64,000 bases of DNA from Streptomyces cellulosae. Lineage in GTDB: Bacteria; Actinomycetota; Actinomycetes; Streptomycetales; Streptomycetaceae. The stretch spans positions 153,450-217,449 of the forward strand of contig BNBH01000010.1 in assembly GCA_014655195.1 (NCBI GenBank), in the 5' to 3' direction. The position numbers and the translations under genes were made by a program. The notes below the pieces were generated by a model, which made no database searches, was not told the origin of the DNA, and saw only the letters and a list, made by a program, of their open reading frames with translations. Of this stretch, positions 51,870 through 60,671 are shown piece after piece (the first letter of the stretch is position 1; every line of letters begins with the position of its first letter).

Positions 51870-53421
51870 CGGTGGCCGCCTCCCCGCCCGCGTCCCGTGC
51901 CGGGGCCTCCCCGGCGATGGTCCGCATCAGCTTGTCCTCGGTGACCTCGTCGCCGGTCAGCTCGCCGACGACGGCACCGTCCTTCAGTACGACCACGCGG
52001 TCGGACCCTTCGATCAGTTCCTCCAGGTCGGAGGAGATGAGCAGGACGCCCAGGCCGTCCGCGGCCAGTTCGTCCACGAGCTTCTGCACCTCGGCCTTGG
52101 CGCCGACGTCGATGCCCCGGGTGGGCTCGTCGAGCAGCAGCACCTTCGGGTTCATCGCCAGCCAGCGGGCGAGCAGCACCTTCTGCTGGTTGCCGCCGGA
52201 CAATTCGCCGACCTTCTGCTGGGGTGAGGACGCCTTGATGCGCAGCCGCTCGATGAACGTGTTCACGATGGAGTCGACACGCGCCTCGGACACCAGCCCG
52301 AAGCGGGAGAGGCGGGGGAGGACGGCCAGCGAGATGTTCTCCCGGACCGACAGGCCGGGCACGATCCCCTCGCTCTTGCGGTCCTCCGGCAGCAGACTCA
52401 CGCCCGCGCGGATGGCGGCCGGCGTGGAACCCCCGCGCAGGGGCACCCCGGCCACGACCACGCGGCCCGAACTCGTGGGCAGCGCCCCGGAGATGGCCTT
52501 CGCTGTCTCGGTGCGTCCGGACCCGAGCAGCCCGCCGAGCCCGACCACCTCGCCGGGCCGGATGCTGACCGACACGCCGTGCAGCTGGTGCGGGACCGTC
52601 AGATCCGTGGCCTCCAGCACCGGGCGGGTGTCCGTGGCGTGGTGCTCGCCGGTGAACTTCGTCAGTCCCTCCGACCGCACCTCGCCCAGCTCGCGGCCCA
52701 GCATGGTGGACACCAGGGACAGCCGGTCCAGGTCGGCCAGCTTGCCGTGGTGGACGCGGCGGCCGTCCCGCAGCACGGTCACCGTGTCGCACACCGCGTA
52801 CAGCTCGTCCAGGCGGTGGCTGACGTAGACGACGGCGATGCCCTCGTCGCGCAGCCGGCGGATGACCGAGAACAGCGTCTCGACCTCCCGCGGTTCGAGC
52901 GACGACGTCGGCTCGTCCATGATGACGATCCGCGCCTCGCTCGCCACCGCCCGCACCAGCGCGACCATCTGCTGCGCGCCCACACCGAGACTGCGCAGCG
53001 GCCGCCGTACGTCGACACGGACGCCGTAGCCGCGCAGGGTCTCCTCGGCCTCGCGGTGCATACGGGCGAAGTCCAGCAGACCGAAACGGTTCCGCGGCTC
53101 ACGGCCCAGGAACAGGTTCCGGGCCACGCTGAGCAGCGGGATGAGGTTGACCTCTTGGTAGATCGTCGAGATGCCGGCCTTCTGCGCCTCCAGCGGGGTG
53201 GCGAAGGAGACCGGACGGCCCTGGAAAACGATGTCACCGGCGTCGGGCCGGTACACCCCGGTGAGGAGCTTGATGAGCGTCGACTTGCCGGCGCCGTTCT
53301 CGCCGATCAGGGCGTGGACCTCACCGGCGTGCAGGGTCAGGTCCACGTCGTCCAGGGCCCGGACGCCGGGGAACGTCTTGCTCAGTCCGCGGACGGCGAG
53401 GACTTCGGCGGGGGGAGCCAC
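51862..53421 (-). CDS. Sugar ABC importer ATPase with two ABC domains, YtfR/RbsA type
   Basis: A 519-aa fused ATPase. Domain 1 (about 8-240) has Walker A GENGAGKST, Walker B VIMDEPTSSL and switch VYVSHRLDEL, with SLGVGAQQMV as the signature-like segment. Domain 2 (about 265-505) has a degenerate Walker A (GGLLGSGRTE), signature LSGGNQQK and Walker B LLLDEPTRG. The degenerate second Walker A is normal for RbsA/XylG-type proteins. It energises the two permeases downstream. The GTG start has GGAGG at six bases. A hairpin lies between it and the binding-protein gene. Confidence 0.92.
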   Translation of the reverse strand: MAPPAEVLAVRGLSKTFPGVRALDDVDLTLHAGEVHALIGENGAGKSTLIKLLTGVYRPDAGDIVFQGRPVSFATPLEAQKAGISTIYQEVNLIPLLSVARNLFLGREPRNRFGLLDFARMHREAEETLRGYGVRVDVRRPLRSLGVGAQQMVALVRAVASEARIVIMDEPTSSLEPREVETLFSVIRRLRDEGIAVVYVSHRLDELYAVCDTVTVLRDGRRVHHGKLADLDRLSLVSTMLGRELGEVRSEGLTKFTGEHHATDTRPVLEATDLTVPHQLHGVSVSIRPGEVVGLGGLLGSGRTETAKAISGALPTSSGRVVVAGVPLRGGSTPAAIRAGVSLLPEDRKSEGIVPGLSVRENISLAVLPRLSRFGLVSEARVDSIVNTFIERLRIKASSPQQKVGELSGGNQQKVLLARWLAMNPKVLLLDEPTRGIDVGAKAEVQKLVDELAADGLGVLLISSDLEELIEGSDRVVVLKDGAVVGELTGDEVTEDKLMRTIAGEAPARDAGGEAATDG

Positions 53422-53458
53422 CTGTGCCTCCAGGATGGGAAAGGGTGACGGACGGACA

Positions 53459-53484
53459 GGGGGCCCGGCGTGACGCGGGCCCCC
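53459..53484 (-). terminator. Intraoperon hairpin between binding protein and ATPase genes
   Basis: A 9-bp stem (GGGGGCCCG with CGGGCCCCC) and an 8-base loop, just after the binding-protein stop. It would let most transcripts end or be stabilised there, giving more binding protein than ATPase and permeases, which is common for importer operons. Confidence 0.6.
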
Positions 53485-53493
53485 GCGACGGGA

Positions 53494-54588
53494 TCAGTAG
53501 GCCTTGCCGAGGTCCTGCTCGGCGTTGCCGTCGTCGTAGGCGCCGTCCTGGATGATGATGTCCTGCGCGACGTCCTTGCCCTGCGTGAAGTCGTCCAGCG
53601 TCTGGAACGCCAGCGGGCCGAACCGCGGGTTGGACTCGATGACACCGCTGATCCAGCCGTCCACGACGCCCTGGACGGCGTTGCGGGTGCCGTCCACCGT
53701 GACGATCTTGACGTCGCCGGCCTTCTTGCCCGCGCCCTTCAGCGCGGCGACCGCGCCCAGGCCCATCTCGTCGTTCTCCGCGTAGATGCCCTTGATGCCG
53801 GGCTTCGACTGGATGAGCTGCTCGGTGACCTGCTGGCCCTTCTCACGGGTGAAGTCACCGGTCTGCTCGAACACCACCTTCAGGTCCGGGGCCTTCTCGG
53901 CGATCCGCTCCTTGAAGCCCTTGGTGCGCTCGGTGGTGACGTTGTTGCCCGCCGAGCCCAGCAGGATCGCGACCTCGCCCTTGCCGCCGGTCGCCTCGAT
54001 CATCTGGTCGGCGGCGCGACGGCCCTGCTCGACGAAGTCCGAGGCGATGAAGGACACGTAGTCCTTGCAGGCGGTGGCGTTGATCTTCCGGTCGATGGTG
54101 ACGATCGGGACCTTCTTGGCCGCGGCGGCCTGGAGGACGGGGTCCCAGCCGTCGGAGTTCAGCGGGGCGATCACCAGCAGGTCGGCGCCCTTGGCGAGCA
54201 GGTCCTGGACGTCGCTGATCTGCTTGGAGAACTGCGACTGGGCGTTGGCCGTCAGCAGTTTGACGCCTCTCCTGGCGGCCTCGTCCTTGATGGACTGCGT
54301 CTCGGCGATACGAAAGGGGTTGGCCTCCTTCTCCGACTGGGAGAAGCCGACCGTGGCGTCCTTCAGATCGATCTTCTTGCCGCCGTAGGCGTCGATGGCG
54401 CAGGTCTTGCTGCCCGGCTTCGGCTCGGCCACCTTCTGGCCGGCGTCGGCGGCGGCCGTGGACTTCTTGCCGTCCGCCGCGTCGTCCTCCGACTTGGCGC
54501 AGGACGTCGCGGTGAGGGCCACGGCGGCGGCCAAGGCCACGAGCACGGGACGGGCGAGGAGAAGGGAACGGTGAGTGGTGCGCTGCAT
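53494..54588 (-). CDS. Sugar-binding lipoprotein of ABC importer, YtfQ-like
   Basis: A 364-aa solute-binding lipoprotein (lipobox TATSC, Cys30). The mature protein starts the type-I periplasmic-binding fold with ATVGFSQSEKEANPFRIAET. It also has LLVIAPLNSDGWDPVL, VPIVTIDRKIN and the segment GDFTREKGQQVTEQLI, which closely follow the E. coli galactofuranose-binding protein YtfQ as I remember it. It delivers the sugar to the ATPase/permease complex encoded downstream. ATG 54588 was chosen because it starts the signal peptide; upstream frame is non-homologous. A LacI-type operator lies about 112 bases upstream. Confidence 0.9.
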   Translation of the reverse strand: MQRTTHRSLLLARPVLVALAAAVALTATSCAKSEDDAADGKKSTAAADAGQKVAEPKPGSKTCAIDAYGGKKIDLKDATVGFSQSEKEANPFRIAETQSIKDEAARRGVKLLTANAQSQFSKQISDVQDLLAKGADLLVIAPLNSDGWDPVLQAAAAKKVPIVTIDRKINATACKDYVSFIASDFVEQGRRAADQMIEATGGKGEVAILLGSAGNNVTTERTKGFKERIAEKAPDLKVVFEQTGDFTREKGQQVTEQLIQSKPGIKGIYAENDEMGLGAVAALKGAGKKAGDVKIVTVDGTRNAVQGVVDGWISGVIESNPRFGPLAFQTLDDFTQGKDVAQDIIIQDGAYDDGNAEQDLGKAY

Positions 54589-54699
54589 GGTGACCCCGAT
54601 CCGGGTGACGCTGAAAGGGAACTGGGGAGCCCGAAGGACGCGCATGGTGGAGCTGCTCCCCCTGTGCACAACGGCGTCCGGTGCGCCGCCAAGGAGGTT

Positions 54700-54713
54700 T
54701 TACATCGTTGGAA
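54700..54713. promoter_or_regulatory. LacI-type operator (TTACATCGTTGGAA) before the importer operon
   Basis: Joins the half-site of the perfect palindrome at 57254 (TTACATC) with that of the one at 45381 (GTTGGAA); 5 of 7 arm positions pair. It sits upstream of the binding-protein gene. Confidence 0.7.
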
Positions 54714-54863
54714 GGAGGCTGTAAACCCCTCGCGCACAAGGTGGGGCAGGGGGTGCCTCGAAGGGGGTCACGGGCGCGCGGAAGCGCGCGCTCGCGGTAA
54801 GCGCGTACTGTGACGGCACCTCAAGTGGCGCGGCCGGACGTCCGAGTTGAGGCGGTGCGGACG

Positions 54864-55880
54864 TCAGGGCGCGCCCGGACGTCCCAACGTGCTCTCCCGC
54901 TGGACCAGTTGGTAGTCCGCCCAGATCCGGCGCGGCTCCGGGGCGTCGTTGCCCAGGCGGGCCAGGACCGATTCCACCGCCAGGCGGCCGATCGCGGCCT
55001 TGTCCGGGGAGATCGAGGTGAGGGTCACCGCGCCGAAGCGGCCCTCGATCACGTCGTCGAAGCCGACCACCGCGATGTCCTCGGGGACCCGCAGCCCTCG
55101 CTCGTGCAGCACCCGCATCGCGCCGATCGCCATCGGGTCGTTGTACGCGAACACCGCGTCCGGCCGCCGGCCGCTGTCCAGGATGTGCCGCATCGCCCGC
55201 GCCCCGTCGGCGTGCCCCCAGCCGTCGACCGCCGCGACCAGCCCCTCGTCCGCCGGCAGCCCCGCCGCCGTCAGCTCCTCGCGCCAGCCGCGCACACGGA
55301 GCTGCGCCGGCTCGCTGCGGTCGCGCCGCGCGCCGATGAACGCCACTTCGCGGCGCCCCAGTTCGATCAGATGCCGCACGGCGTCACGCGCGGCGGCGAC
55401 GTTGTCGATCGCGATGTGGTCGTACGGCAGGTCGTAGTCCCGCTCGCCGAGCAGCACGAGCGGCACGTCCTGGTCGCGGTCGCGCAGATCCTCCGCCTCC
55501 AGCTCGATGGGGCTGAGGATCAGTCCGTCGATGACGCGGGCCCGGAAGCCCTGGCTCACCAGCAGCTCCTGGTCGCGCGAGCCGCCGGTGTGGTCGAGCA
55601 GCACGATGTAGTCGTGCTGGGAGGCCGCGTCGATGACGGACGCGGTCAGCTCGGCGAAGTACGGGTTGCCGAGCTCGGGCAGCGCGAGCGCGATGATGCC
55701 CGTACGGCCCTTGCGCAGGTGCCGCGCCGCGAGATTCGGCTGGTAGCCGAGCGCGTCGATGGACCGCTGGACCCGCTCGCGCATGGCAGGTGTGACGTGC
55801 TGGTAGTTGTTCACCACGTTCGAGACGGTCTTGATGGAGACCCCCGCGTGCGCGGCGACGTCCTTGAGGCTGACCCGCAC
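54864..55880 (-). CDS. LacI-family transcriptional repressor 1
   Basis: A 338-aa LacI/GalR repressor. The N-terminal helix-turn-helix is VRVSLKDVAAHAGVSIKTVS followed by NVVNNYQHVTPAMRERVQ and the hinge helix ARHLRKGRT; the sugar-binding core starts with GIIALALPELGNPYFAEL. GTG 55880 follows AAGGGA; a far longer upstream frame has no homology. It is paralogous to repressor 2 (56123-57136); the recognition helices share VS-KTVSNV, so both may bind the same palindromes. An operator-like site lies 96 bases upstream, consistent with autoregulation. It lies upstream of the importer operon in the same orientation. Confidence 0.92.
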   Translation of the reverse strand: MRVSLKDVAAHAGVSIKTVSNVVNNYQHVTPAMRERVQRSIDALGYQPNLAARHLRKGRTGIIALALPELGNPYFAELTASVIDAASQHDYIVLLDHTGGSRDQELLVSQGFRARVIDGLILSPIELEAEDLRDRDQDVPLVLLGERDYDLPYDHIAIDNVAAARDAVRHLIELGRREVAFIGARRDRSEPAQLRVRGWREELTAAGLPADEGLVAAVDGWGHADGARAMRHILDSGRRPDAVFAYNDPMAIGAMRVLHERGLRVPEDIAVVGFDDVIEGRFGAVTLTSISPDKAAIGRLAVESVLARLGNDAPEPRRIWADYQLVQRESTLGRPGAP

Positions 55881-55975
55881 GGCAATCCCTTCGTGAGCGG
55901 CCCGACCCGGTAGGCGGGTGCGGATGGCGGTGCCGTCACCGCGAGAGTCGTGTGCCAGGCCGCCGGGCTCAGGTT

Positions 55976-55989
55976 TTACAACGTTATAC
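55976..55989. promoter_or_regulatory. LacI-type operator-like site (TTACAACGTTATAC) before repressor 1
   Basis: 5 of 7 arm positions pair around the central CG; related to the other four palindromes. It probably mediates autoregulation of repressor 1. Confidence 0.55.
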
Positions 55990-56122
55990 ACGCCGTGACC
56001 GGACGATGACAAGGCTCCGGACGGGGGTCCGGAGGCGGGTTCCGTGACGTCCTGAAACTCGCCCGTGAGTCTTGTGCCCCTCGCCCTCCGCGCCTTCCGG
56101 CACCCGCAGGCCGGCCCCGCGC

Positions 56123-57136
56123 CTACCCGCCCGAACTCTCCCGTACCACCAGCCGGTGCCCCGCCGTCTCGTCCACCGCCGGACCCCCGTCGCCGTCCGC
56201 CTCTATCCGGTCCAGCAGCAGCCGGACCGCCCGTCGTGCGATGCCCGGCTTGTCGGGGGCGACCGAGGTGATCGTCGGGATGCTGTACCGCGTGGCCTCG
56301 ATGTCGTCGAAGCCGACCACGTCCACGTCCCGCGGCACCGACCAGCCGTCCTCGTGCAGCGCGCGTACGGCACCGAGCGCCAGGTGGTCGTTGAGGCACA
56401 GCAGCGCGTCCGGGTGCTCCGGGAGCCGCATCAGGCCGCGCGCGGCGGCGGCGCCGTCGGCCCAGCGGAACGCCGGCACCGGCAGGACCAGCTCCTCGGA
56501 CACGGCCAGGCCCGCCTCGGTCAGCGCCTGTTCGTATCCGACGGTGCGCAGCCGGCCGGTGTTCAGCCCGCCGCGCAGATCACCGCCGACCACCGCGATG
56601 CGCCGCCGCCCCCGCGCCAGCAGATGCGCGGTCGCCTCGCGGGCCGCGGCCACGTTGTCGATGGCGACGTGGTCCGCGCTGCCGGGCAGGTTGCACTCGC
56701 CGAGCAGCACCAGCGGAAGCCGGGTGTCCCGGTCCTGGAGGTCGCGCGGCTGAAGGGCGAGCGGCGACAGGATGACCCCGTCCGTGAACTGCGCGTCGAA
56801 GCCCTGCACGGCGGCGAGTTCCTTCTCCCGCCGCCCGCCGGTCTCCAGCAGCAGCGTGGTGCGGCCCCGTCGCTCCGCCTCGGCCATGACGTGCTTGGCC
56901 AGCTCCGCGAAGTAGGCGATGTCCAGCTCCGGCACGGCCAGCGCGACCACCCCCGTACGGCCCCGGCGCAGCTGGCGGCCCGCGATGTTCACCCGGTAGC
57001 CGAGGGCGTCGATCGCCTCCCGCACCGCGGTACGGGTCCGCTCGGAGACGTGCTCGTAGTCGTTGAGGACGTTGGACACCGTCTTCGCCGAGACGCCCGC
57101 GTACTCCGCGACGTCCTTGATCCTGGGCCTGCCCAT
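56123..57136 (-). CDS. LacI-family transcriptional repressor 2
   Basis: A 337-aa LacI/GalR repressor starting MGRPRIKDVAEYAGVSAKTV, with hinge GRQLRRGRTGVVALAVPELD. It shares with repressor 1 the shape of the core (ILSPL-L--DL-DRD--LPLVLLGE, DHVAIDNVAAA), so they are recent paralogues. ATG 57136 has AGAAGGGA upstream. It is divergent from the cytoplasmic GH2 gene, and the perfect palindrome TTACATCGATGTAA sits in the shared promoter region. It probably represses the GH2 gene and the second importer (59283-62541), with cross-talk to repressor 1 likely. Confidence 0.92.
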   Translation of the reverse strand: MGRPRIKDVAEYAGVSAKTVSNVLNDYEHVSERTRTAVREAIDALGYRVNIAGRQLRRGRTGVVALAVPELDIAYFAELAKHVMAEAERRGRTTLLLETGGRREKELAAVQGFDAQFTDGVILSPLALQPRDLQDRDTRLPLVLLGECNLPGSADHVAIDNVAAAREATAHLLARGRRRIAVVGGDLRGGLNTGRLRTVGYEQALTEAGLAVSEELVLPVPAFRWADGAAAARGLMRLPEHPDALLCLNDHLALGAVRALHEDGWSVPRDVDVVGFDDIEATRYSIPTITSVAPDKPGIARRAVRLLLDRIEADGDGGPAVDETAGHRLVVRESSGG

Positions 57137-57253
57137 GCTTCCCTTCTCGCCCTCCTGCCGCCTCCCGGATCGTAACGGCCGCCCCCGCGGGCGGAACCGC
57201 CGACGGCGGGGGAGTCTCGGAGAGCCGCGCCGAAAACTTTTCGCCACTCCCAT

Positions 57254-57267
57254 TTACATCGATGTAA
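57254..57267. promoter_or_regulatory. LacI operator, perfect palindrome TTACATCGATGTAA
   Basis: A 14-bp perfect palindrome in the divergent region between repressor 2 and the cytoplasmic GH2 gene, 63 bases before the GH2 start. It is the clearest of the five related sites. Confidence 0.85.
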
Positions 57268-57329
57268 TCGTATGGTCGCATGGCCCCAGTCCGCAGCGCA
57301 CCCGCGCACCAGCAGTGATGAGGAGCAGT

Positions 57330-59156
57330 ATGAGCACGGCCCTGCCCCCGGACGTCCCGCGTCCCGAGTACCCCCGGCCCCAGTTCGTCCGCGAGGCGTG
57401 GCTGAACCTGAACGGCCGCTGGCAGTTCGAGACCGACCGCGGCGACAGCGGACTGGAACGGGGCCTGCGCGACCGCGACCTCGCCGGGGAGATCGTCGTG
57501 CCCTTCTGCCCGGAGTCCGAGCTGTCCGGGATCGGCGACACCGACTTCATGGAGGCCGTCTGGTACCGCCGCACGGTCACCGTCCCGGCCGAGTGGGCCG
57601 GCCACGACGTCCTGCTCCACTTCGGCGCCGTCGACCACGACGCCACCGTGTGGGTCAACGGCACCGAAGTCGCCCGCCACCGCGGCGGGTTCACCCCCTT
57701 CACCGCCGAGCTGCGCGGCGTCGCCGGCCCCGGCGACGAGGCCGTGATCGTGGTCCGCGCCCGCGACTCCCGGCACGGCCCGCAGGCCCGCGGCAAGCAG
57801 GCCACCTGGTACGCCAACTCGCACTGCCACTACACCCGCACCACCGGCATCTGGCAGACGGTGTGGATGGAGCCCGTCCCCGCCGCCGCCCGCCTCAAGC
57901 GCCCCCGCATCACCCCCGACCTCGGCTCGGGCGCCTTCCACCTCGACCTCCCGGTCACCGGCAACCTGCCCGGCCACCGTGTGCGCGCCGTGCTCGGCGA
58001 CGCCGAGGGCGAGGTGGTGACCGCCACGGCCCGCGCCGACCTCGACCTGTGCCCCCGCCTGGTGCTGACCGTGCCCGAGGACCGGCTGCGCACCTGGTCG
58101 CCGGCCGACCCGCACCTGTACGACCTGCGCCTCCAGCTCCTCGACGCCGAGGGCGCCGTGGTCGACGAGGCCACCTCCTACGCGGGCCTGCGCTCGGTCG
58201 CCCTGCACGGCAAGCGTGTGCTCATCAACGGCGAACCGGTGTTCCAGCGCCTGGTCCTCGACCAGGGCTACTACCCGGACGGCCTGATGACCGCCCCCAC
58301 CGACGCCGACCTGGTCCGCGACATCGAACTCGGCCTGCGCGCCGGCTTCAACGGCGCCCGCCTCCACCAGAAGGTGTTCGAGGAGCGCTACCTCTACCAC
58401 GCCGACCGGCTCGGCTACCTGGTGTGGGGCGAGTTCGGCGACTGGGGCTGCGAGACCGGCGTACGCGACGACAACCAGCGCCCCGACGCCAGCTACGTCG
58501 CCCAGTGGCTCGAGGCCCTCGAGCGCGACCACTCCCACCCGTCGATCGTCGGCTGGTGCCCCCTCAACGAGACGTACCAGCATCTGCACGACCGCATCAC
58601 CCAGCTCGACGACGTCACCCGGGCGATGTTCCTCGCCACCAAGCAGGCCGACCCCAGCCGCCCCGTCGTCGACGCCTCCGGCTACGCCCATCGCGTCCTG
58701 GAGACCGACGTCTACGACTCGCACTGCTACGAGCAGGACCCGGAGGCGTTCGCCAGGACCATGGCGGGACTCGCCGAGGACCGCCCGTACGTCAACACCG
58801 GCCCCGACGGCCGCCCCTGGTCGCTGCCCTACCGCGGACAGCCGTACTTCTGCAGCGAGTTCGGCGGCATCTGGTGGGACGCCGAGGCCGCCGCCACCGC
58901 CGCGGGCGACGAGACCGGGTCGTCCTGGGGCTACGGCGAACGCCCGCGCACCGTCGAGGAGTTCATCACGCGCTTCACCGGGCTGGTGGACGTCCTGCTC
59001 GACGACCCCGACATGTTCGGCTACTGCTACACCCAGCTCACCGACGTCTTCCAGGAGCGCAACGGCGTCTACGGCTTCGACCGCTCCGACAAGTTCGACA
59101 CCGCCGTGCTGGCCCGCGTCCAGCAGCGGCCGGCCGCCTCCGAGAGCGCCGGCTGA
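57330..59156 (+). CDS. Cytoplasmic glycoside hydrolase family 2 enzyme
   Basis: A 608-aa GH2 enzyme with no signal peptide. Domain order: jelly-roll sugar-binding domain (REAWLNLNGRWQFETDRG, WYRRTVTVPAEW), immunoglobulin-like domain, then the TIM barrel from about 290. The acid/base Glu is in WCPLNETYQ and the nucleophile Glu in YFCSEFGGIWW. It is related to the secreted GH2 (45469-48745); both share IWQTVWMEPVP and VFQRLVLDQGY/VFSLATLDQGF segments. It lacks beta-galactosidase LacZ hallmarks and is short, so activity on a furanoside, uronide or arabinoside is possible. ATG 57330 follows GAGGAG. Likely hydrolyses imported oligosaccharide. Confidence 0.9.
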   Translation: MSTALPPDVPRPEYPRPQFVREAWLNLNGRWQFETDRGDSGLERGLRDRDLAGEIVVPFCPESELSGIGDTDFMEAVWYRRTVTVPAEWAGHDVLLHFGAVDHDATVWVNGTEVARHRGGFTPFTAELRGVAGPGDEAVIVVRARDSRHGPQARGKQATWYANSHCHYTRTTGIWQTVWMEPVPAAARLKRPRITPDLGSGAFHLDLPVTGNLPGHRVRAVLGDAEGEVVTATARADLDLCPRLVLTVPEDRLRTWSPADPHLYDLRLQLLDAEGAVVDEATSYAGLRSVALHGKRVLINGEPVFQRLVLDQGYYPDGLMTAPTDADLVRDIELGLRAGFNGARLHQKVFEERYLYHADRLGYLVWGEFGDWGCETGVRDDNQRPDASYVAQWLEALERDHSHPSIVGWCPLNETYQHLHDRITQLDDVTRAMFLATKQADPSRPVVDASGYAHRVLETDVYDSHCYEQDPEAFARTMAGLAEDRPYVNTGPDGRPWSLPYRGQPYFCSEFGGIWWDAEAAATAAGDETGSSWGYGERPRTVEEFITRFTGLVDVLLDDPDMFGYCYTQLTDVFQERNGVYGFDRSDKFDTAVLARVQQRPAASESAG

Positions 59157-59252
59157 CACCGGCCCGCCCGGCCGCGGGGTCAACTCCCGTCGCCCCGCGC
59201 CCCGTACCACCCCGCACCGCACCGTCCGCCGGCCGCGGCGTCCGCCGGTGAT

Positions 59253-59266
59253 GTACATCGATGGAA
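59253..59266. promoter_or_regulatory. LacI-type operator (GTACATCGATGGAA) before the second importer
   Basis: Same ATCGAT centre and GGAA arm as the other sites; 5 of 7 arm positions pair. It ends 16 bases before ATG 59283, overlapping the ribosome binding region, where a repressor could block transcription. Confidence 0.6.
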
Positions 59267-59282
59267 AGAGAAAGGTAGCGTC

Positions 59283-60650
59283 ATGGCCGACCTGCCAGGC
59301 CCACGGGCCGCCTCACCCCGGCCGGGGGACCACCGCGCCGCACCGTCGAGGCGCGGCGTGCTCCGCGCCTCCCTGGCCTCCGCCGCCGCCCTCCTGGGCG
59401 GCGGCGCCCTGGCCGGCTGCGGCGCCGCCGCGGCCTCGGACCCGGACACCGTGCGCATGTGGGATCTGTTCAGCGGCGCCGACGGCGCCCTGCTGGACGA
59501 GCTGATCGACATCGCGGCCCCGGACATGCCCGGCACCGACGTCGACCGCACCGTCCTCGAATGGGGCACCCCGTACTACACCAAGCTCGCCATGGCCTCG
59601 GCCGGCGGACGTGGACCGGACGTCGCCGTCTGCCACATGTCACGCCTGGCCGGCTACGCCCCGCTCGGCCTGCTCGACCCCTGGGACACCGGCCTGCTGG
59701 CCGAATTCGGCGTCCGTGAGGCCGACTTCGCCGACGCGGTGTGGCAGCGCACCCGGTACCGCGACCAGACGTACGCCGTGCCGCTGGACACCCACCCGTT
59801 CATCGTCTTCTTCCACCCCGAACCCGCCCGCAAGGCCGGCCTGCTGACCCGCGACGGCGGCCTCGACCTGGACGCCTTCTCCAGCCCCGCCCGCTTCCTC
59901 GAGGCCGGCCGCGAACTGGCACGCGCCACCGGGAAACAGGGCATCGCCTTCGGTTACGTCAACGACACCGCCCAGTGCTGGCGGTTGTTCTACGGCCTCT
60001 ACCGGCAGACCGGCAACGACTTCGACCTGCCGGTGGGCGGCACCGTCACCGCCGACACCGACGCCATGGCCGAGGTCATCTCCTTCATGACCAAGCTCGT
60101 CGGCGACCGCGCGAACCCGCACCGCCTCGACTACCCGGCCGCCCTCGCCAGCTTCACCAACGGGCAGACCGGCATGATCCTCTCCGGCGAGTGGGAACTC
60201 GGCACCTTCCGCGCCGCCGACCCGGACCTCGGCGCCGCTTCCTTCCCCACGGTGTTCGGCACGCCCGCCGTCTACGCCGACGCCCACTCCTTCGTCCTGC
60301 CGCGCCGCCCCGACCCCGACGAGGCGCACCGCAGGCGCACCCACCAGGCGGTCGCCGCCGTCCTCAAGGCCGGCCAGACCTGGGCGAAGGCCGGCCACAT
60401 CCCCGCGTACCAGCCGGTGACCCGCACCCGCGCGTACGCCCGCCTGGAACCCCAGGCCCGGTACGTCACGGCCGCCGACCACGTCGTCCTCGACCCGCCC
60501 GTGTGGTTCGCCGGGGCCGGCTCCGACTTCCAGAACGCCATGTCGCAGGTGCTCCAGCAGGCGCTGCTGGACGGGCTGGCGCCGGACCGCGCCGCCCGCG
60601 CCATGGTCGACCGCATCAACACCGCCCTGTCCCAGCCCAGTCCGGCCTGA
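59283..60650 (+). CDS. Extracellular sugar-binding lipoprotein of ABC importer (MalE/CUT1 type), Tat-exported
   Basis: A 455-aa solute-binding lipoprotein. The N-terminus has the twin-arginine motif SRRGVLRAS (22-30) and the lipobox LAGC (Cys46), so it is exported folded by Tat and then lipidated. The mature part has the family-1 solute-binding fold (VRMWDLFSGADGALLDELID; GPDVAVCHMSRLAGYA; GKQGIAFGYVND; FTNGQTGMILSGEWELG). It binds an oligosaccharide for the two permeases downstream, starting 22 bases after its stop. Start ATG 59283 with GAAAGG. Oligosaccharide imported here could be the substrate of the GH2 enzyme upstream. Confidence 0.9.
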   Translation: MADLPGPRAASPRPGDHRAAPSRRGVLRASLASAAALLGGGALAGCGAAAASDPDTVRMWDLFSGADGALLDELIDIAAPDMPGTDVDRTVLEWGTPYYTKLAMASAGGRGPDVAVCHMSRLAGYAPLGLLDPWDTGLLAEFGVREADFADAVWQRTRYRDQTYAVPLDTHPFIVFFHPEPARKAGLLTRDGGLDLDAFSSPARFLEAGRELARATGKQGIAFGYVNDTAQCWRLFYGLYRQTGNDFDLPVGGTVTADTDAMAEVISFMTKLVGDRANPHRLDYPAALASFTNGQTGMILSGEWELGTFRAADPDLGAASFPTVFGTPAVYADAHSFVLPRRPDPDEAHRRRTHQAVAAVLKAGQTWAKAGHIPAYQPVTRTRAYARLEPQARYVTAADHVVLDPPVWFAGAGSDFQNAMSQVLQQALLDGLAPDRAARAMVDRINTALSQPSPA

Positions 60651-60671
60651 CCGCCGCGAAGGAGGCAGCAG

